A stretch of 64,000 nt of DNA from Terebella lapidaria (GCA_949152475.1 OX424555.1:58323977-58387976); one strand, 5' to 3'; counted from the stretch's first letter, positions 22,524 to 35,350 are shown. Notes: a model not told the origin generated them from the sequence alone. Made by a program: numbers and translations.

Positions 22524-23067
22524 TACGAAGCCCCTGAGGTGACATACTGAAAATGTTCAATAATTCGTGTGCACGATTTTAAACTCGAGCGCACGAAATA
22601 CTAATATTCGTGCCCACGAATTAGTAATTCGTGCAAACGAATTGTTAAATCGTGTGCACGAATTACCTTAACTAATCTGTGGGCAAAATTTATGCGCACG
22701 ATTTAACAATTCGTGTGCACAAATTAGTATTTCGTGCCCACGAATTAGTATTTCGTGCCCACGAATTAGTATTTCATGTGCACGAAATAGTAAATCGTGC
22801 CCACAGAATGTTAATTCATGGCCACAAGTTGTTAAATTGTGCGCATGGTTTTGTAATTCGTGCGCACGAATTGTTAAATCGTACCCACGAATTATTAAAT
22901 CGTGCCCACGAATTGGTAAATCATGTCCACAATTTGTGCGCACGATTTGACAATTCCTGGCCACGAATTAGTATTTCGTGCCCACAAATCACCATTTCGT
23001 GGCCACAAATTAGTATTTCTGCACGGATTAATAAATATCTTTTGTATGTCCCCTCAGGGGCTCCGTA
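22524..23067. mobile_element. Foldback element E2: array of TTCGTGCGCACGAA-type palindromes
   Basis: The ends tacgaagcccctgaggtgac and gtcccctcaggggctccgta are inverted repeats. Between them lie about 20 units of 20-21 bp, each close to attcgtgcgcacgaattgtt, so each unit is itself a palindrome. The 21-bp period leaves open reading frames such as 22679-23068 that I regard as spurious. The termini match those of the 40.3-kb element (E3), although the interior motif is different. Confidence 0.88.
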
Positions 23068-23335
23068 GTGATCACCAACATGTGAAGTTATTGTTTTGGA
23101 GAGTATGAAAAATGCACTGGCACAAGATAAGAGTAACACATAACATAAAACAGTAATAGCAATACAAATTCAATGAGTGACATTGAACAAATTTTATTGG
23201 ATTATTTAAGTGTGCTTTTGACTAAAAGTTCTTTAAGATTTTGATGCTTCTTGTAAGCTGTAGCTATTTTAGTATCACCATCATTATTTTTGTTGAGTTG
23301 TTTTATATGTTTTTCTTAACAATTTGGGCCGAAAG

Positions 23336-25176
23336 CACAGTGCAGACAAGGACTAGGGTAAAATGCTTTACCCTAATCCAAGATGGCGACAGGTACGCGC
23401 GGTTCGATTTTTGCTTTTACAATCGAGGCGGTTATCGGTATCAATTCTATGTGCTCTATATACTCAGCTTCTATGTAATGGTGTATTGATAAAATGCGAT
23501 ACTATTTTTATGGAAACTGCACATTGTTGATTTATAAAACGACGTTCAATTTTACCGGCGGATTAGGGTAAAGTGTCATAGACGGGAATTTAGGACTAGG
23601 GTGAAGTGTTTTCACTACTAGGGTAAAGTGATCGACTGTCAAAGGAATGCTGCTAACTTCATTTTTGTTCATAAACGAGTGGTAGCTGCGGAATACATAA
23701 CTTAAGATAAACTACAAATATCATATATATTTATATTTATCATATCTGGCCAAGTAAATTACCTTTAAATCGGAAGTGGGTGATATTTTTAATTTAGAGC
23801 CACACAATAACAAGATATATTAATAAATCGGCAGGAATACCTCTACCTGATTGGTCTATGTGTACCACTTGTCACTCCCAAATACTGTATGCTGGATCCC
23901 AAAATAGTATATATTGCATTCGTGTATCGGACAGCGCGACAGCCTCATGATCCAATCAGCATGTATGTTCCTAATTAGAAAAAGTATACTGGATCCGATA
24001 CATATTCCGTATCCGTGGGGATTCCGTATATTGGCCGGTGCGTGATCGTTACAAACAAAGTCATCCTGTCAGTTTCGTTTTCAGTGGGCTCATCATAAAC
24101 TATTCAGGAGCACACAAAATGCTATTGATAATATCTAGCAAAAATTGGATGCTGATCGTTCAATACAGAGTTTGCGGGATTCAGAAACTCCATATTGGAC
24201 CATATTTTTTTTTATCCCGTGAAGTCTGTATTGGACTCCCCATCATCCAATATTTGCATTATGTAACCTACGTTGTTTCTACTTATAGCTCCACTAATCT
24301 GAACTAGCAATTCATGACTGATGTCAACATCACAGATATTTTTTTTATTTTTCTTCCGAATTTTTCTACCTGGAAGTATCAGTAAAATATACGTCTAGAT
24401 CTAATAAGTGTTGTGTAGTATATTCATTCAGAATACTACACACAATTCTTCATAAACAAACAAGTTTTGCATATCATGTGATGAATTGTCGTGCATAAAC
24501 GAGGTAGCAGGGCAGCAATTTATTATGAACTTCTATTATTTTGAACAAATTGTTGTTTCTCAATGATACATGTTTTAATTCTTCAACAAATCTTGATCGG
24601 TTGAGAAAAAAGGTTACACATTTCGACAAAAAATTAGAATATTCAAACAGTGTTGTCTGTTCTAACAGCTCGGGTTGTCAAGGGCGTGAACGGTAGTTTG
24701 GTCGTTTTTTTAGCCTACACAACGAGCACGCCAACCAAATCGGATGAGCAAACTAAGTTGGAAAATAAACCAAGTTCATGTGACATTTCAAAAATGTATG
24801 TCATGTGTGTCGTATACATTTGTTGTACCAGTATATACCATGTGGAACATAATTCACGAAGAGTTTTCTGAATCTTAACTACACACTTTACCCTAATTAC
24901 GAATACCGTTACATTCCTTTTTACCCTAGTCTCGCTTTCACTATACCCTGGTCGAGGGTGAATTTTAGCGTTCAAATTACGTGATTTATCAGTAATTTAG
25001 AATGTCATACTTAGAGTTGCAAGTCTATGTGGTTTTAATCTATCAGCCTGCATGAACATCTTTCATGATAACTGTCATTTCAGTGTACACGGAGCAAAAA
25101 CAAATCGAGCCATATGTACGATTCGCCATCTTGGACTAGGGTAAAGCACTTTACCCTAGTCCGTGTCTGCACTGTG
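23336..25176. mobile_element. Inverted-repeat element R1 with CACAGTG termini and sub-terminal motif clusters
   Basis: Both ends read cacagtgcagacaaggacta (right end: cacagtgcagacacggacta on the minus strand), with inverted similarity over about 80 bp. Each terminus carries the motif gactagggtaaagtg followed by its inverse, then aagatggcga. Three more motif copies lie at about 225, 258 and 280 bp from the left end and at 223, 245 and 278 bp from the right end. No transposase-sized ORF is present, so it is non-autonomous. No convincing target duplication was seen (gaaag versus tttag). Confidence 0.85.
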
Positions 25177-26270
25177 TTTAGGTAGAGAAGAGGGTAAGAG
25201 TTCAGGAGGAGGAGGGCGTGGGCGCCGTTTGGGCGTGGTGCTAAGGCGGTTATCAGGAGAAGAACCCGAGAGAGGTGGCCAATCATCAGATGATGAGAGG
25301 CAAGGAGGATTAGAGAGAGTGTCAAGGAGTTGGAAGCGGTTAGAAGTGGACACAGAGGGAAGGGTTTTAGGGAGGGTGTTATTTGAAGACGGAGGCACAG
25401 AGCGAGAGGGTTTAGGCTTGTTAGTAGGGGAGTTGGCGCGTTTTAGGTCCATTAGGAGGCGGCCAAAGAAGTTAGAGCCTTAACCATGACGGTTAACACC
25501 CCAGTGGCTGTCAGGAACTGGATGGACAATGTGACACTCTTCAGGTAGACCCATCAGAGTGTCACGGAACAATTTGCAAGAATAAACTTAACTTGAAGAA
25601 GTTGACGCATGATTCCATTTTTACTTTTATGCCAGAACTGAGACAGGCTAGGAATTTCACTAGCCACTCCTGCATGGGGAACCCTAAGGATCCTATTGGC
25701 TAGGTGTTGACAGTCATGGTACCGGGCTTTGTAATACTGATTGATGTGCTCAAGGCTAGGGAATCTCCACGATAGGAAATATTACATGGGAAGAAAATAC
25801 TAAGTGGGTTTAACCTCACAAGTCTGAGGTATTGGTTGAGAGTTAGAATTTGGAATAGGGGAATTTGGAAAAGAGTGGAGCTTTTGAATTTCTGGATGGT
25901 GGAAGCCTGAAGTTTTTTGCCAAAATGAGATTTAGCCTGCTGAATGACGAGGGCTACCGAATTTGCAATGTCCGAATCAGATAAGCCTAAGGAGGAAATT
26001 TGGGTCAAAGGGTTTTGAAATGAGCTCTCGTAGTGTTCCACCAATTGCTCAATCACGTTTTGTACCCAATTTTGATTAATTTTGGACCAGAACAAGCAGG
26101 TTTAATGAAGTCATCCAGGTGTCGTTTTTTACTGAAAGCCCTGGTGACTTGGCCTTGAGACTGCTGGAGCATTAGTGAAAGATGGTGAAAGCATTGAAGA
26201 AGAGTGTAGAAAGAACGGAAGTGGGGAGGATTAGAAAGAGCCATGATACGTTTCAGCAATTAATTTTGAA
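25177..26270 (-). pseudogene. Retroelement ORF remnants (possibly ORF1/gag-like)
   Basis: On the minus strand three consecutive fragments in different frames follow one another: 26259-26053 (MALSNPPHFRSFYTLLQC...KKRHLDDFIKPACSG), 26095-25700 (INQNWVQNVIEQLVEHYESS...) and 25452-25156 (a proline/serine-rich segment with STSNRFQLLDTL). Order and composition resemble ORF1/gag-like proteins of non-LTR retroelements broken by frameshifts. I do not recognise a definite family and no reverse transcriptase was found. Confidence 0.4.
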
Positions 26271-26596
26271 AGCATTAAAACCAGAACGTGATTGATTTGG
26301 ATTATAAAACCGAAGGATATTTTGTATGGTTTGTCTGAGAATAAAAATTGCTAGCGATTCCCCACCTTAATGATTATATTATATTACTGGCTAAACCTGA
26401 TGGTATTCTTCCGTTTCATACAGTTACTGAACCGGGACCGAGAGTAGGTAAGACAAATTAAATTGATGTGCTTATCACTTTCAGTTCCATCACATTTGAA
26501 AGCCATAATTATATTAACAAAACAACAAAAAAACATTTCATTATATCCACAGTAATTGAACCTTCAACACACATTTTCCATCCCCTACTCATCCAG

Positions 26597-26845
26597 AATG
26601 CACGAAAGAATACCAAGGCCGGGACTACAGGGGGACGCGAAACACGACGGTGTCGGGCTTGACGTGCCAACGCTGGGATTCACAGACCCCACAAGACCAC
26701 GACCGGAACGACCCGGCCAAGTTCCCGCTAGCCGTCTACAATGTCGACAACCACTGCCGCAACATGGACGGCGAGAACGCGCCCTGGTGCTACACAACAT
26801 CTCCAGGCAAACGCTGGCAGTACTGCGGGATACCCAAGTGCCAAG
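26597..26845 (+). CDS. Exon 3: kringle domain
   Basis: Acceptor tcatccag|AA and donor CCAAG|GTGCGT bound a 249-nt phase 1-1 exon encoding one complete kringle of about 82 residues. All six canonical cysteines are present (ECTKEYQG, GLTCQRWDSQ, NHCRNMDGE, APWCYTTS, WQYCGIPKC), with the hallmark NHCRNMDG..PWCYTTSP pattern. Kringles bind lysine-containing or other protein ligands in secreted proteins. It lies between the two exons that encode the halves of one C-type lectin domain. Its symmetric phase means inclusion or skipping both keep frame. Confidence 0.9.
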
Positions 26846-27250
26846 GTGCGTCGGGGCAGTGGGAATGAGGGGCCGAGGGGGTGGGGATATTTGAAGGTTA
26901 TATAATATCTGGATTATCCGGGCCTCCCGTGCATTACTGTTTCGTGCAGGGTGTGATTTGAGGGATTCTGCAGCGGTGGGGCGATGAGATATGTGTTACT
27001 ACACATACGGTATCTATATTGTTACAGTTGTCGTTTCGAAATGATGATTAGTAAATGTGTTATTCTCTAACGATGCCGAACCCCGTTCGTACCAGTGCAT
27101 TCTATTTGTAGTTAGTCATGTCACAATAGTATCTATGCGTCGTACACTTACCCGTAGAACCATACACGTATGAAAGCCATAGATTTTAATAAATATCTCT
27201 GGGTTGTAAGAACTATCCTTCTGACAATGAAGCGGTGTTGACATTAACAG

Positions 27251-27480
27251 ACGGGGGTAACACGTGGCTGGATGGACGGCGGGAGACGACAGGGAGCGGA
27301 CAAAGCTTTACGTGGATCGACTCTGGAGCGATCGTGGAGGCCGGTTACCAGAACTGGCACGCGGCGCCCGCCGACACCACCAAGCAGTGTATCGCCGCCT
27401 TCGATCTCACCACAAACTACGGCTGGTTCGAAACGTACTGCAATATCAACATACCCTTCATTTGCGAATATGAAGTGTGA
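27251..27480 (+). CDS. Exon 4: C-terminal half of a C-type lectin domain and stop
   Basis: Acceptor acattaacag|AC begins the final exon, 230 nt, ending TGA at 27478-27480. It encodes WLDGRRE, SFTWIDSG, GYQNWHAAPADTTKQC, AFDLTTNYGWFETYC and PFICEYEV, the second half of a C-type lectin fold with the conserved late cysteines. Canonical EPN/QPD and WND calcium/sugar motifs are not intact (APAD and YGWFE), so classical calcium-dependent sugar binding is doubtful. Joined directly to exon 2 it completes one domain (QRIAG|DGGNTWLDG). Confidence 0.88.
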
Positions 27481-27535
27481 CCTAATGTTTGCATCTTCAA
27501 TGTATTTCTATACGATGCCTGTGTCAAGTTTGTTA

Positions 27536-29412
27536 CTTGCCGGAATCTACGATTTCGGCAAGTATGTTGGTCTGTTCGTGGATGGATGGATGGATGGATG
27601 GATGGATGGGTTTGTGTGTTTGTTTGTTTGTTTTCACTCTAGCGTCCACAGTTCTAGGTCGAATCCGTTCATATTACATACTCAATATCGGTAGGTTACT
27701 GGGCAGGCACCGCACTATTTTGGTGGATCTAGGTCGAAGGTCAAGGTCAAGGTCAAGCAAAACGTCGAAAACACATAAGGGGCCATAACTCCGGTTCTAA
27801 TCGTCCTAGAGACTTCAAACCAAATTCATATTTTAGATATACTCGAGTTCTATCTTTTGTGACCTTGACCTTGACCTTTGATTTTGACCTTGAGAAGTTC
27901 GCCCGAGGTCGAATATTTGACCTTGGAGGTCACCTCCTCCGATTTTCGATCTGATGCTCGGAAACGATGTGGGACTGGTCCCTTATGGTCAATATCAATT
28001 TTTAGGGCGATCGGTCAATCCGTTATGACGTAATTGACGTTTCTATGGCAACGAAATCGGTCCCATTATAAGTGAAATTGCACGTTTCTAGCTGTCCATG
28101 CTGATAAAAGCGTCAATAATGTGCGTAAAAATCTAATGATACAACCTTTCATAGCCAAGGACGAGTTCTTTTGTTCCACGAAGTTTCAAGGTCAAAGGTC
28201 GAAAGCCAAGGTCAATATTGACCCGCAAGCGAAAACCATGTAGGTCACTATATCTCAGGAAGTAAGCAAGATAGAGACACGAAAGTAAATCCACAGTATT
28301 GCACTCACCTAGCCTAACAACTTTTGCATTTACACCTAAGGCGTATGACCGATAGCCTTTGCAAGCGCCTGAGGTCGAAATTGACCTAAAAAATGACCTT
28401 GATCTTGACCTTTTGCAATAATATCGAGTAGTAGCTCGTTTGAAAGGTCTTTGAGAGTAGTTTCCAAATCTGTTGTTATTTTCGGAATCGGACGTCAATT
28501 GACGTCATAATGACGTCAAACGTGATTTCAGTCTGACATTAAGGCCTTTTGAGTGTCAGATGTGCAAAGTTATAACATTTACTGCAGATCTAACGGATGC
28601 AAACGATGTGGATTCTTTCTATGATGGTCTCTGTCAGTTTTTAGCTCAATTGATACATCCGTTTCGACGTAATTGACGTTTTTGTGGCAACAAATCGGTG
28701 AAATTTCAAAGGAAACTCATTATTTGAAGATATTATGAATTTGTACGGTGATAATATAACATATAGAGACAGACTTTTATCATGCATATTCAAAAACTCC
28801 ATTCACAATATGTTCGCAGCATAGAATTGATGACAAATGACGAAAGTCAAGGTCATGCAAAGTGTCTAAAACACATAGGTGGCCATAACTCCGGTTCTAA
28901 TCGTCCCAGAGTCTTCAAATCAAGTGCATATTTTAGATAAACTCGAGTTCTATCTTCTGTGACTTGACCTTGACATTTGACCTTGACCTTGAGAAGTTCG
29001 CCTAAGGTGAAATTCAAGGTCAAGTACGAAGGTCAGCGCACCACATTGAGTAGTATATCGTTGGAAAGGCCTTGAGCCTCTGATTCCAATGATATTTTAT
29101 TTTTGGCGCTATAACGTACACTGACGTCACAGTGACGTCATAAACGTCAAATTCCCGAAATTTCTAAAGGCCACAACATCGTCAATAGTGTATGGAATCC
29201 CTTGAAACTTGGTATGCATATTGACAGCATTGACCTCTACGAATAGAAGTACAAAGGTCAAAGTCAAGAAAAAGGTGAAAATATCATAAATGACAATAAC
29301 TTCGGAACTAATCATCGTAGAGTCTTCAAACTAGGACCATATTGTAACGTATCAAAAGGCCGTTCTTATGCGACCTTGAATGTGACCTTTGACCTTCACA
29401 ATTCCGGCAAGT
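27536..29412. repeat. AGGTCA-rich dispersed repeat with short inverted ends
   Basis: The block contains many TCAAGGTCA and TGACCTTGA words and two related sub-blocks (about 27738-27900 and 28845-29000) sharing ggccataactccggttctaa and cgagttctatctt. Short inverted words acttgccggaat (27536) and attccggcaagt (about 29401) may be its limits. A (GATG)n microsatellite lies at 27579-27609. No coding sequence is supported. Confidence 0.6.
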
Positions 29413-31136
29413 GCGTCGCCTATGGCGTCTCGTTTTACAGTCATCACGCAGTCACACTGCCTAAGCGCATGAATTAGGTATGAATTTCGTACAAAACTTT
29501 AGTCTTTTACGCCATACATCTGTCATTTGCGTATTTCATCATTTTTTTCCTGACGTGGAACATCAGTGGCTGTACTAGTATTTGAGTTTACGCCCGTTCA
29601 TCGATTTACGCGATTCCGGGTTTTGAACAGTTCAAAAATCGGTTCGCGTAAGACTTTATAAATGCAGTTTTATTTCTGCGTGGGTTGCGTAGTTCTTACG
29701 TGGACAATGCGCGAAATATGCATAGAATATTAGTGATTGTTCGCGAAAATGTTGCCGCTATCGCGTTCATCGATGACTTTTCACTGAAGAATAACAGACA
29801 TATCACGCATATTCCGCTCTAGTAACACGTATATTTCACTTAAAATCACTGACAATCACTTAAAATCCCTTTTAAAAATCTGATTTGCGCTGAAGTGCGT
29901 GCTTTGTTAGTGATTTGTACGTGATTTTTCCGTAGTTCTTGCGCAATTCATCGGTGATTTGTCATCACGTAAATCAGCAAAAATGGTCAAATTCTCCACT
30001 AACAATCACGCACAACCAAATATTAACCAAATTTTTCACGTGATTCATGCGTTTTGACCGCGCCTTTAGGAGCAGAATCATTATGGCGGCCATAACATTA
30101 CATTCGTCATCCACCAGGCATCATTTGTACGCTTTCTCATTCTATAGGCAAAACGAAGCTACTGCAAAATAAATACGTTTTGTTCATTCTAAAAGTGAAT
30201 ATAGCTTTAACTTTGAAGCATTGCCTTCAAGTTACATCTCCTGATAAAAAAAACTGTTAAAAACATCACCGCTTCGAGATATGTGCGAGGACAGACTAAC
30301 ATACATATATACAACATATCAGAATATGTATGTACTACCCGATAATATACACTCTTATAAATTACTTCAACTATAGTTGCACACATATATTTGTTCTGTT
30401 AACTGGTGATTCTTTTGCGTGTAACAAAATCAAAGTCTTTTTCAAACGCTTGAGTTCAACCATGCACCTAAATACAGTGTGCGATTGTTTCACAAATGTA
30501 TGATGAAATTGTATTATATCACTCACCCCCCCCCCTCCCCACCCCCCACCTAGTAAATAGATGGTTCATATTCCCCATCAAGAACAGTTTACATATATAC
30601 TAATCTTACTTCAAATAGTTCAGTACATATAGTTATTATGAGGATATGATGTGTGGACCAGGAAGAATCAACTCAGATGTTCCCAATGTTTGCTTGTAAC
30701 ATGTTCTGGAAATAGATAGCTTCATCACGTCGAGGTCAAACCACGAGACAATCGATGCTGGAATGTATTATCATTTGACCAAAAGGTCAGAAATAGTCCC
30801 TACGTCCTTGATATTTGAAACCAATGTGCTTACATGTTTATAGATTGGTATAGATTCGGAGAAGGTAATGATCTACGGTGCGCAGTTTGTAAGTTTATTT
30901 GTACATCTGCCGAAGTAATTGTATTTTTTGTCGGGTGAATTTCACTTGTACATAAACATCTTCAAACATAACTGTTCAGCTGTACACAATGATACTCCAC
31001 GGTCTATATATGTACACAAAATTGGCTAACACCCTCCCACTGAAATAACATGTATAACTGCTAAACTGGAAGAAGTTTCTTTGTTGTGGTTCCTTCCTTA
31101 TGAGATACATTACCATTAGCAAATAAAAGCATCAAT
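29413..31136. other. Non-coding intergenic region
   Basis: No gene is recognised. It includes a C-rich run at about 30527-30552 and A+T-rich DNA. Words of the type cacg/cgtg followed by aatt recur at 29.4-30.1 kb without a clear unit. Confidence 0.5.
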
Positions 31137-32447
31137 CACTATCGGAACCCGACTACCGTAACGTCACGTTACGGTAGTCATGAAGATGGCGCAAGGTAAA
31201 TCGATTCGTTTAATTGTCTGCTGTTTTCTTGCTAACAATAATATACTGACACGAACTATTCCACAGACATATAGTATAAGACATTCAGAATATATATATT
31301 GTCATGCAGAATAGGCTGTAACGGCATTTTCGGGATAAAAGTCGTTGATAAGATTTGCTATTGACTACCGTAACGTTTCGGTCCGACTACCGTAACGTGA
31401 CCGATCTGCGGCTCAGGACTACCGTAACGTCACTACTGTGATTTGGCCAATACGCACGTGAAATTAAACAACAATCATTCTCATCATTACAGAGATGGGT
31501 TTCAGATGCAGAACAAATGACAAAAAAATATATATAACAAAATGGCATCTATATTCAAACCGTCCACTGTAAAAGTTGCTGCGATGATCTACAAATCAAA
31601 TTCACACACATAAAACCTATGCCTATTTTGGAGTAACAACTTGAAAATTCGGATGTTTGCGTATTCATTACATTAATACCTTACGTTGACCACGAAACTA
31701 CGAGAGTTATGACCAGATAATTGCTATAGATTCAACAAAGTCAAGATGCGAAGCAGGCATAAATTCCAGGCAATCAAGTCCAAATCCGAATTTCGAGCTC
31801 CTGATCCATGAACATATCTCTCAACGACAAACAAGGAGCTATTACATACAAGGTCTGTATAGTTATTGATAAAGGGCTATATAATATTAACTATATATTG
31901 ATAAAGAGCTATATAACATTTCAACTATATATATCCATTGCTATTCGATACGTGCCCTGTAATTAAATAGGATTATACATATAATTATTTGCAACAGTGG
32001 GACTGCCCATGTAGCCGTACATGAACGATATAATACTGGCAACAGATACACAACCTGGCAGGTGTATACTCACAAAAGAAAACGAGATATTTGTTGTGGA
32101 GAATTAGTATTATGAAACAAAATAGCACATCAATGATTTGCTTGGTTTGTAACGTTACGGTAGTCGGCCGTTCGCGTTACGTAGTCACTACTCTGATACT
32201 ACCTGACGTTACGGTAGTCGTCATTGTTTTCTTATCGAACGAATATCACACGTACACTCGCTGCTCTGGCTACTCTAGTGGGCCTGATAACTGCATACAC
32301 TTCGTGGCTTCAAAATTGTTCCAATTTGACACTGTATCGCACAACGTATCAAGAAAAATTGATAGGAAACAAAACGAATCGACATACCTTCCGCCATCTT
32401 AATGACTACCGTAACGTGACGTTACGGTAGTCGGGGTTCCGACAGTG
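31137..32447. mobile_element. Inverted-repeat element R2 with CACT(A/G)TCGG termini and 5-bp target duplication
   Basis: The ends cactatcggaacccgactac and, on the minus strand, cactgtcggaaccccgacta are inverted over about 70 bp and flanked by TCAAT on both sides (31132-31136 and 32448-32452). Each terminus carries gactaccgtaacgt followed by its inverse, then aagatggcg. Three more motif copies lie 226, 248 and 280 bp from the left end and 228, 261 and 282 bp from the right end. No transposase-sized ORF is present; the element is non-autonomous. Architecture matches R1 closely. Confidence 0.88.
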
Positions 32448-32639
32448 TCAATGTACACTTTGTGAACCAATAAGCAATTGCAGCTATACAATGTTACAGT
32501 ATTAGTCCATAAAACAAACACAATTGTCAATGTTTACCTACGTGCATTATCATTTCTGTAAGAATGCACATGTTCATCCATGTGCGATAACCTGGGAAGC
32601 AAAAATAAATCCTCCCATCTGGTAATAAATATAATATTC

Positions 32640-35350
32640 TATTATCTGCAAAACATAGCACCAAGGGTGCTGTAGCTTACCAGCAATCATGAGAATTGCA
32701 CAGAGTATTGATTTTCCAACATATAAATTGTTACACTGATCTTAAACTCTATTGTCAATACATGTTCGTAAACGTTGCCGGAAACACATTTTCTGTATGG
32801 ACTATAATAAGAAATCAAGTTACATCTCGGAATATTTGTTTACGTTGATGACATATATTCACAGACTGTCGATTCAAAGGCAACAAAACTTTTACACATC
32901 ACAAAGGTACATAGGGAGAATCTTATGCATTTGAGGAAAATTGTCTGAATACATTCTGAGAAACGGGCCACCGAAGACAAAATTCATCGTTTTTCCTTGA
33001 CAAAAAGGTAGTTTGTGACCTTCCAAGGTCACTGAAGGTCAAACTCAAGGTCACCACTCAAACCGCACTATATGATTTCCCATTTGAATGTGCCAATACT
33101 TACATGTAGACTCTATCTTGAAGTGTTTTATGAATATACTCCGCACATCTCCCATTATGAAGGAAGAATTGGGTGAAATTTTCCAAGTCCAATTTTCAAT
33201 GGCCAAAAAACAATTTTTTTTTGCTGGAAATGGCTCAAAACGAATAGTGACTGGATTTGGGACAAAACAATTTTTTTCGCCTACCCGTCAAAAAATCAAA
33301 ATGGCCGCCACACGCAGACTGTCATTTCAAAGGCAACAACATAGCACCAAGGGTGCTGTAGCTTACCGGTAATCATGTGAATTTCATAGAATACTGAATA
33401 CATATAAATTGTTACACTGATGTTAAAATCAATATGTTAAAACATCTTTGTAAATGTTGATAAAAACACATTTTCTGTATGGACTATAATACGAAATCAA
33501 GTTACATCTTGAAAGATTTTTTTTGTTAATGACAAATTTTCACAGATAGTCGATTCAAAGGCAACAAAACTTATACACATCACAAACGTACATAAGGATA
33601 ATCTTATACATGATTTTGAGGAAAACTGTCTGAATAGATTTCGATAAAATGACCACCAAAAGCAAAATTCATCGTTTTTTCGACAAAAAAGATCGTTTTC
33701 ACCTTTCAAGGTCATTGAAGGTCAAATTCAAAGTCACCACTCAAACCGTAATATATGATTTCCCATTTGAATGTGCCAATACTTAGGCTCTATCTTGAAG
33801 TTTTCTATGAGATTACTCTGCATAGCTCCCATTATGAAGGGAAAATTGGGTGAAAAGTCCGAAACAATTTTCAATGGCCAAAAAAAAATTTTTTTTTTTA
33901 CTCAAAATGAATAGTGACTCGATTTGGGACAAAAAAAATTTTTTGGCCGACTCATCAAAAAATCAAAATGGTCGCCCCACGCAGACCGTCGTTTCAAAGG
34001 CAACGAAATTCATACACATCACAAAGGTACATGAGGAGAATCTTCTACATGATTTTGAGGAAAACTGTCTGAATAGATTTCGAGAAAATGACCACCAAAG
34101 GCAAAATTCACCGTTTTTTTCGACAAAAAAGGTCGTTTTGACCTTTCAAGGTCATTGAAGGTCATATTCAAGGTCACCACTCGAACCGCAATATATGATT
34201 TCCCATTTGAATGTGCCAATACTTAGGCTCTATCTCGAAGTGTTCTATGAGATTACTCTGCATATCTTCCATTATGAAGGAAAAATTGGTCCAAAAAAAT
34301 TTTCAATGGTCAAAAAAAAATTTTTTTTTTTTGCTGGAAATGGCTCAAAACGAATAGTGACTTGATTTGGGACAAAAAAAATTTTTTTTCGTCGACCCGT
34401 CAAAAAATCAAAATGGCCGCCACACGCAGACCGGCGATTCAAGGGCAACGAAACTTATACATTTCATAGAGGTGCATGAGAGGAATGTTTTGAAACAAAA
34501 ATCTCAAAACTGATCAGACAGTTTTTGAGAAAATGGCCACCAAAGTCCGAAATTGGCAAGTTTTCGTCAAAAATGGCCGCCAAATCGGCAAAAACGATTC
34601 AATCAAAAAAACGTTTTTAGATATTGACCTAAGGTACATTCTGACAAATTTATGGGGAAATTCATCATGCCAAAAAAAAGTTACAGATCCGGACGGACGA
34701 CGGACGACGGACGCCGGACGAAAAACCACGATAATAGATTATCGGCCCAAAGGGCCGGTAAGCTAAAAACTCATACACATCACAAAGGTACATAAGAAGA
34801 ATCTTACACATGGTTTTGAGGAAAACTGTCTAAATAGACTGAGAAAAGGGCCACCAAAGTCAAAATTCATCGTTTTTTCCGGCAAAAAAGGTCGTTTCGA
34901 CCTTTCAAGGTCATTGAAGGTCAAATTCAAGGTCATCACTCAAACCGCAATATATGATTTCCCATTTGAATGTGCCAATACTTAGAAGTGTTCTATGAGT
35001 TTACTCTGCACAGCTCCCATTTCAAGTCAAAAAAAAAATTTCAATGGCCAAACAAAAAACCGGCGATTCAAGGGCAACGAAACTTATACATGTCATAGAG
35101 GTACATGAGAATATATGTTTTGAAACAAAAATCTCAAAACTGATCAGACAGTTCTTGAGAAAATGGCCACCAAAGTCCAAAATTGGCAATTTTTCGTCAA
35201 AAATGGCCGCTGCAAAAACGATTCAATAAATTTGTTTTTAAAAAAACGTCTTTAGATACTGGCCCAAGGAATGTTACAGACCCGGACGGACGACAGACGG
35301 ACGAAAAACCACGACAATAGCTCATAGGCCCAAAGGGCCGGTAAGCCAAA
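32640..35350 (-). repeat. Minus-oriented array of AGGTCA-family repeats
   Basis: At least four related blocks share atgatttcccatttgaatgt (33072, 33755, 34195, 34953), aaggtcattgaaggtcaa and polyA/polyT tracts. Ends such as cggacgacggacgacggacg followed by atcggcccaaagggccggta (34690-34760) and cccaaagggccggtaagcc (35331-35349) are inverse forms of the starts near 19.7 and 47.9 kb. Several nested or partial copies are present. Non-coding. Confidence 0.75.

Noticed and set aside
22679..23068. Histidine-rich 7-residue repeat ORF
   Set aside because: A consequence of the 21-bp palindromic units in foldback element E2, open on both strands.
23336..25176. Interstitial telomere repeats (tagggt words)
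   Set aside because: The tagggtaaa words are single, spaced sub-terminal motifs of R1, not tandem TTAGGG.
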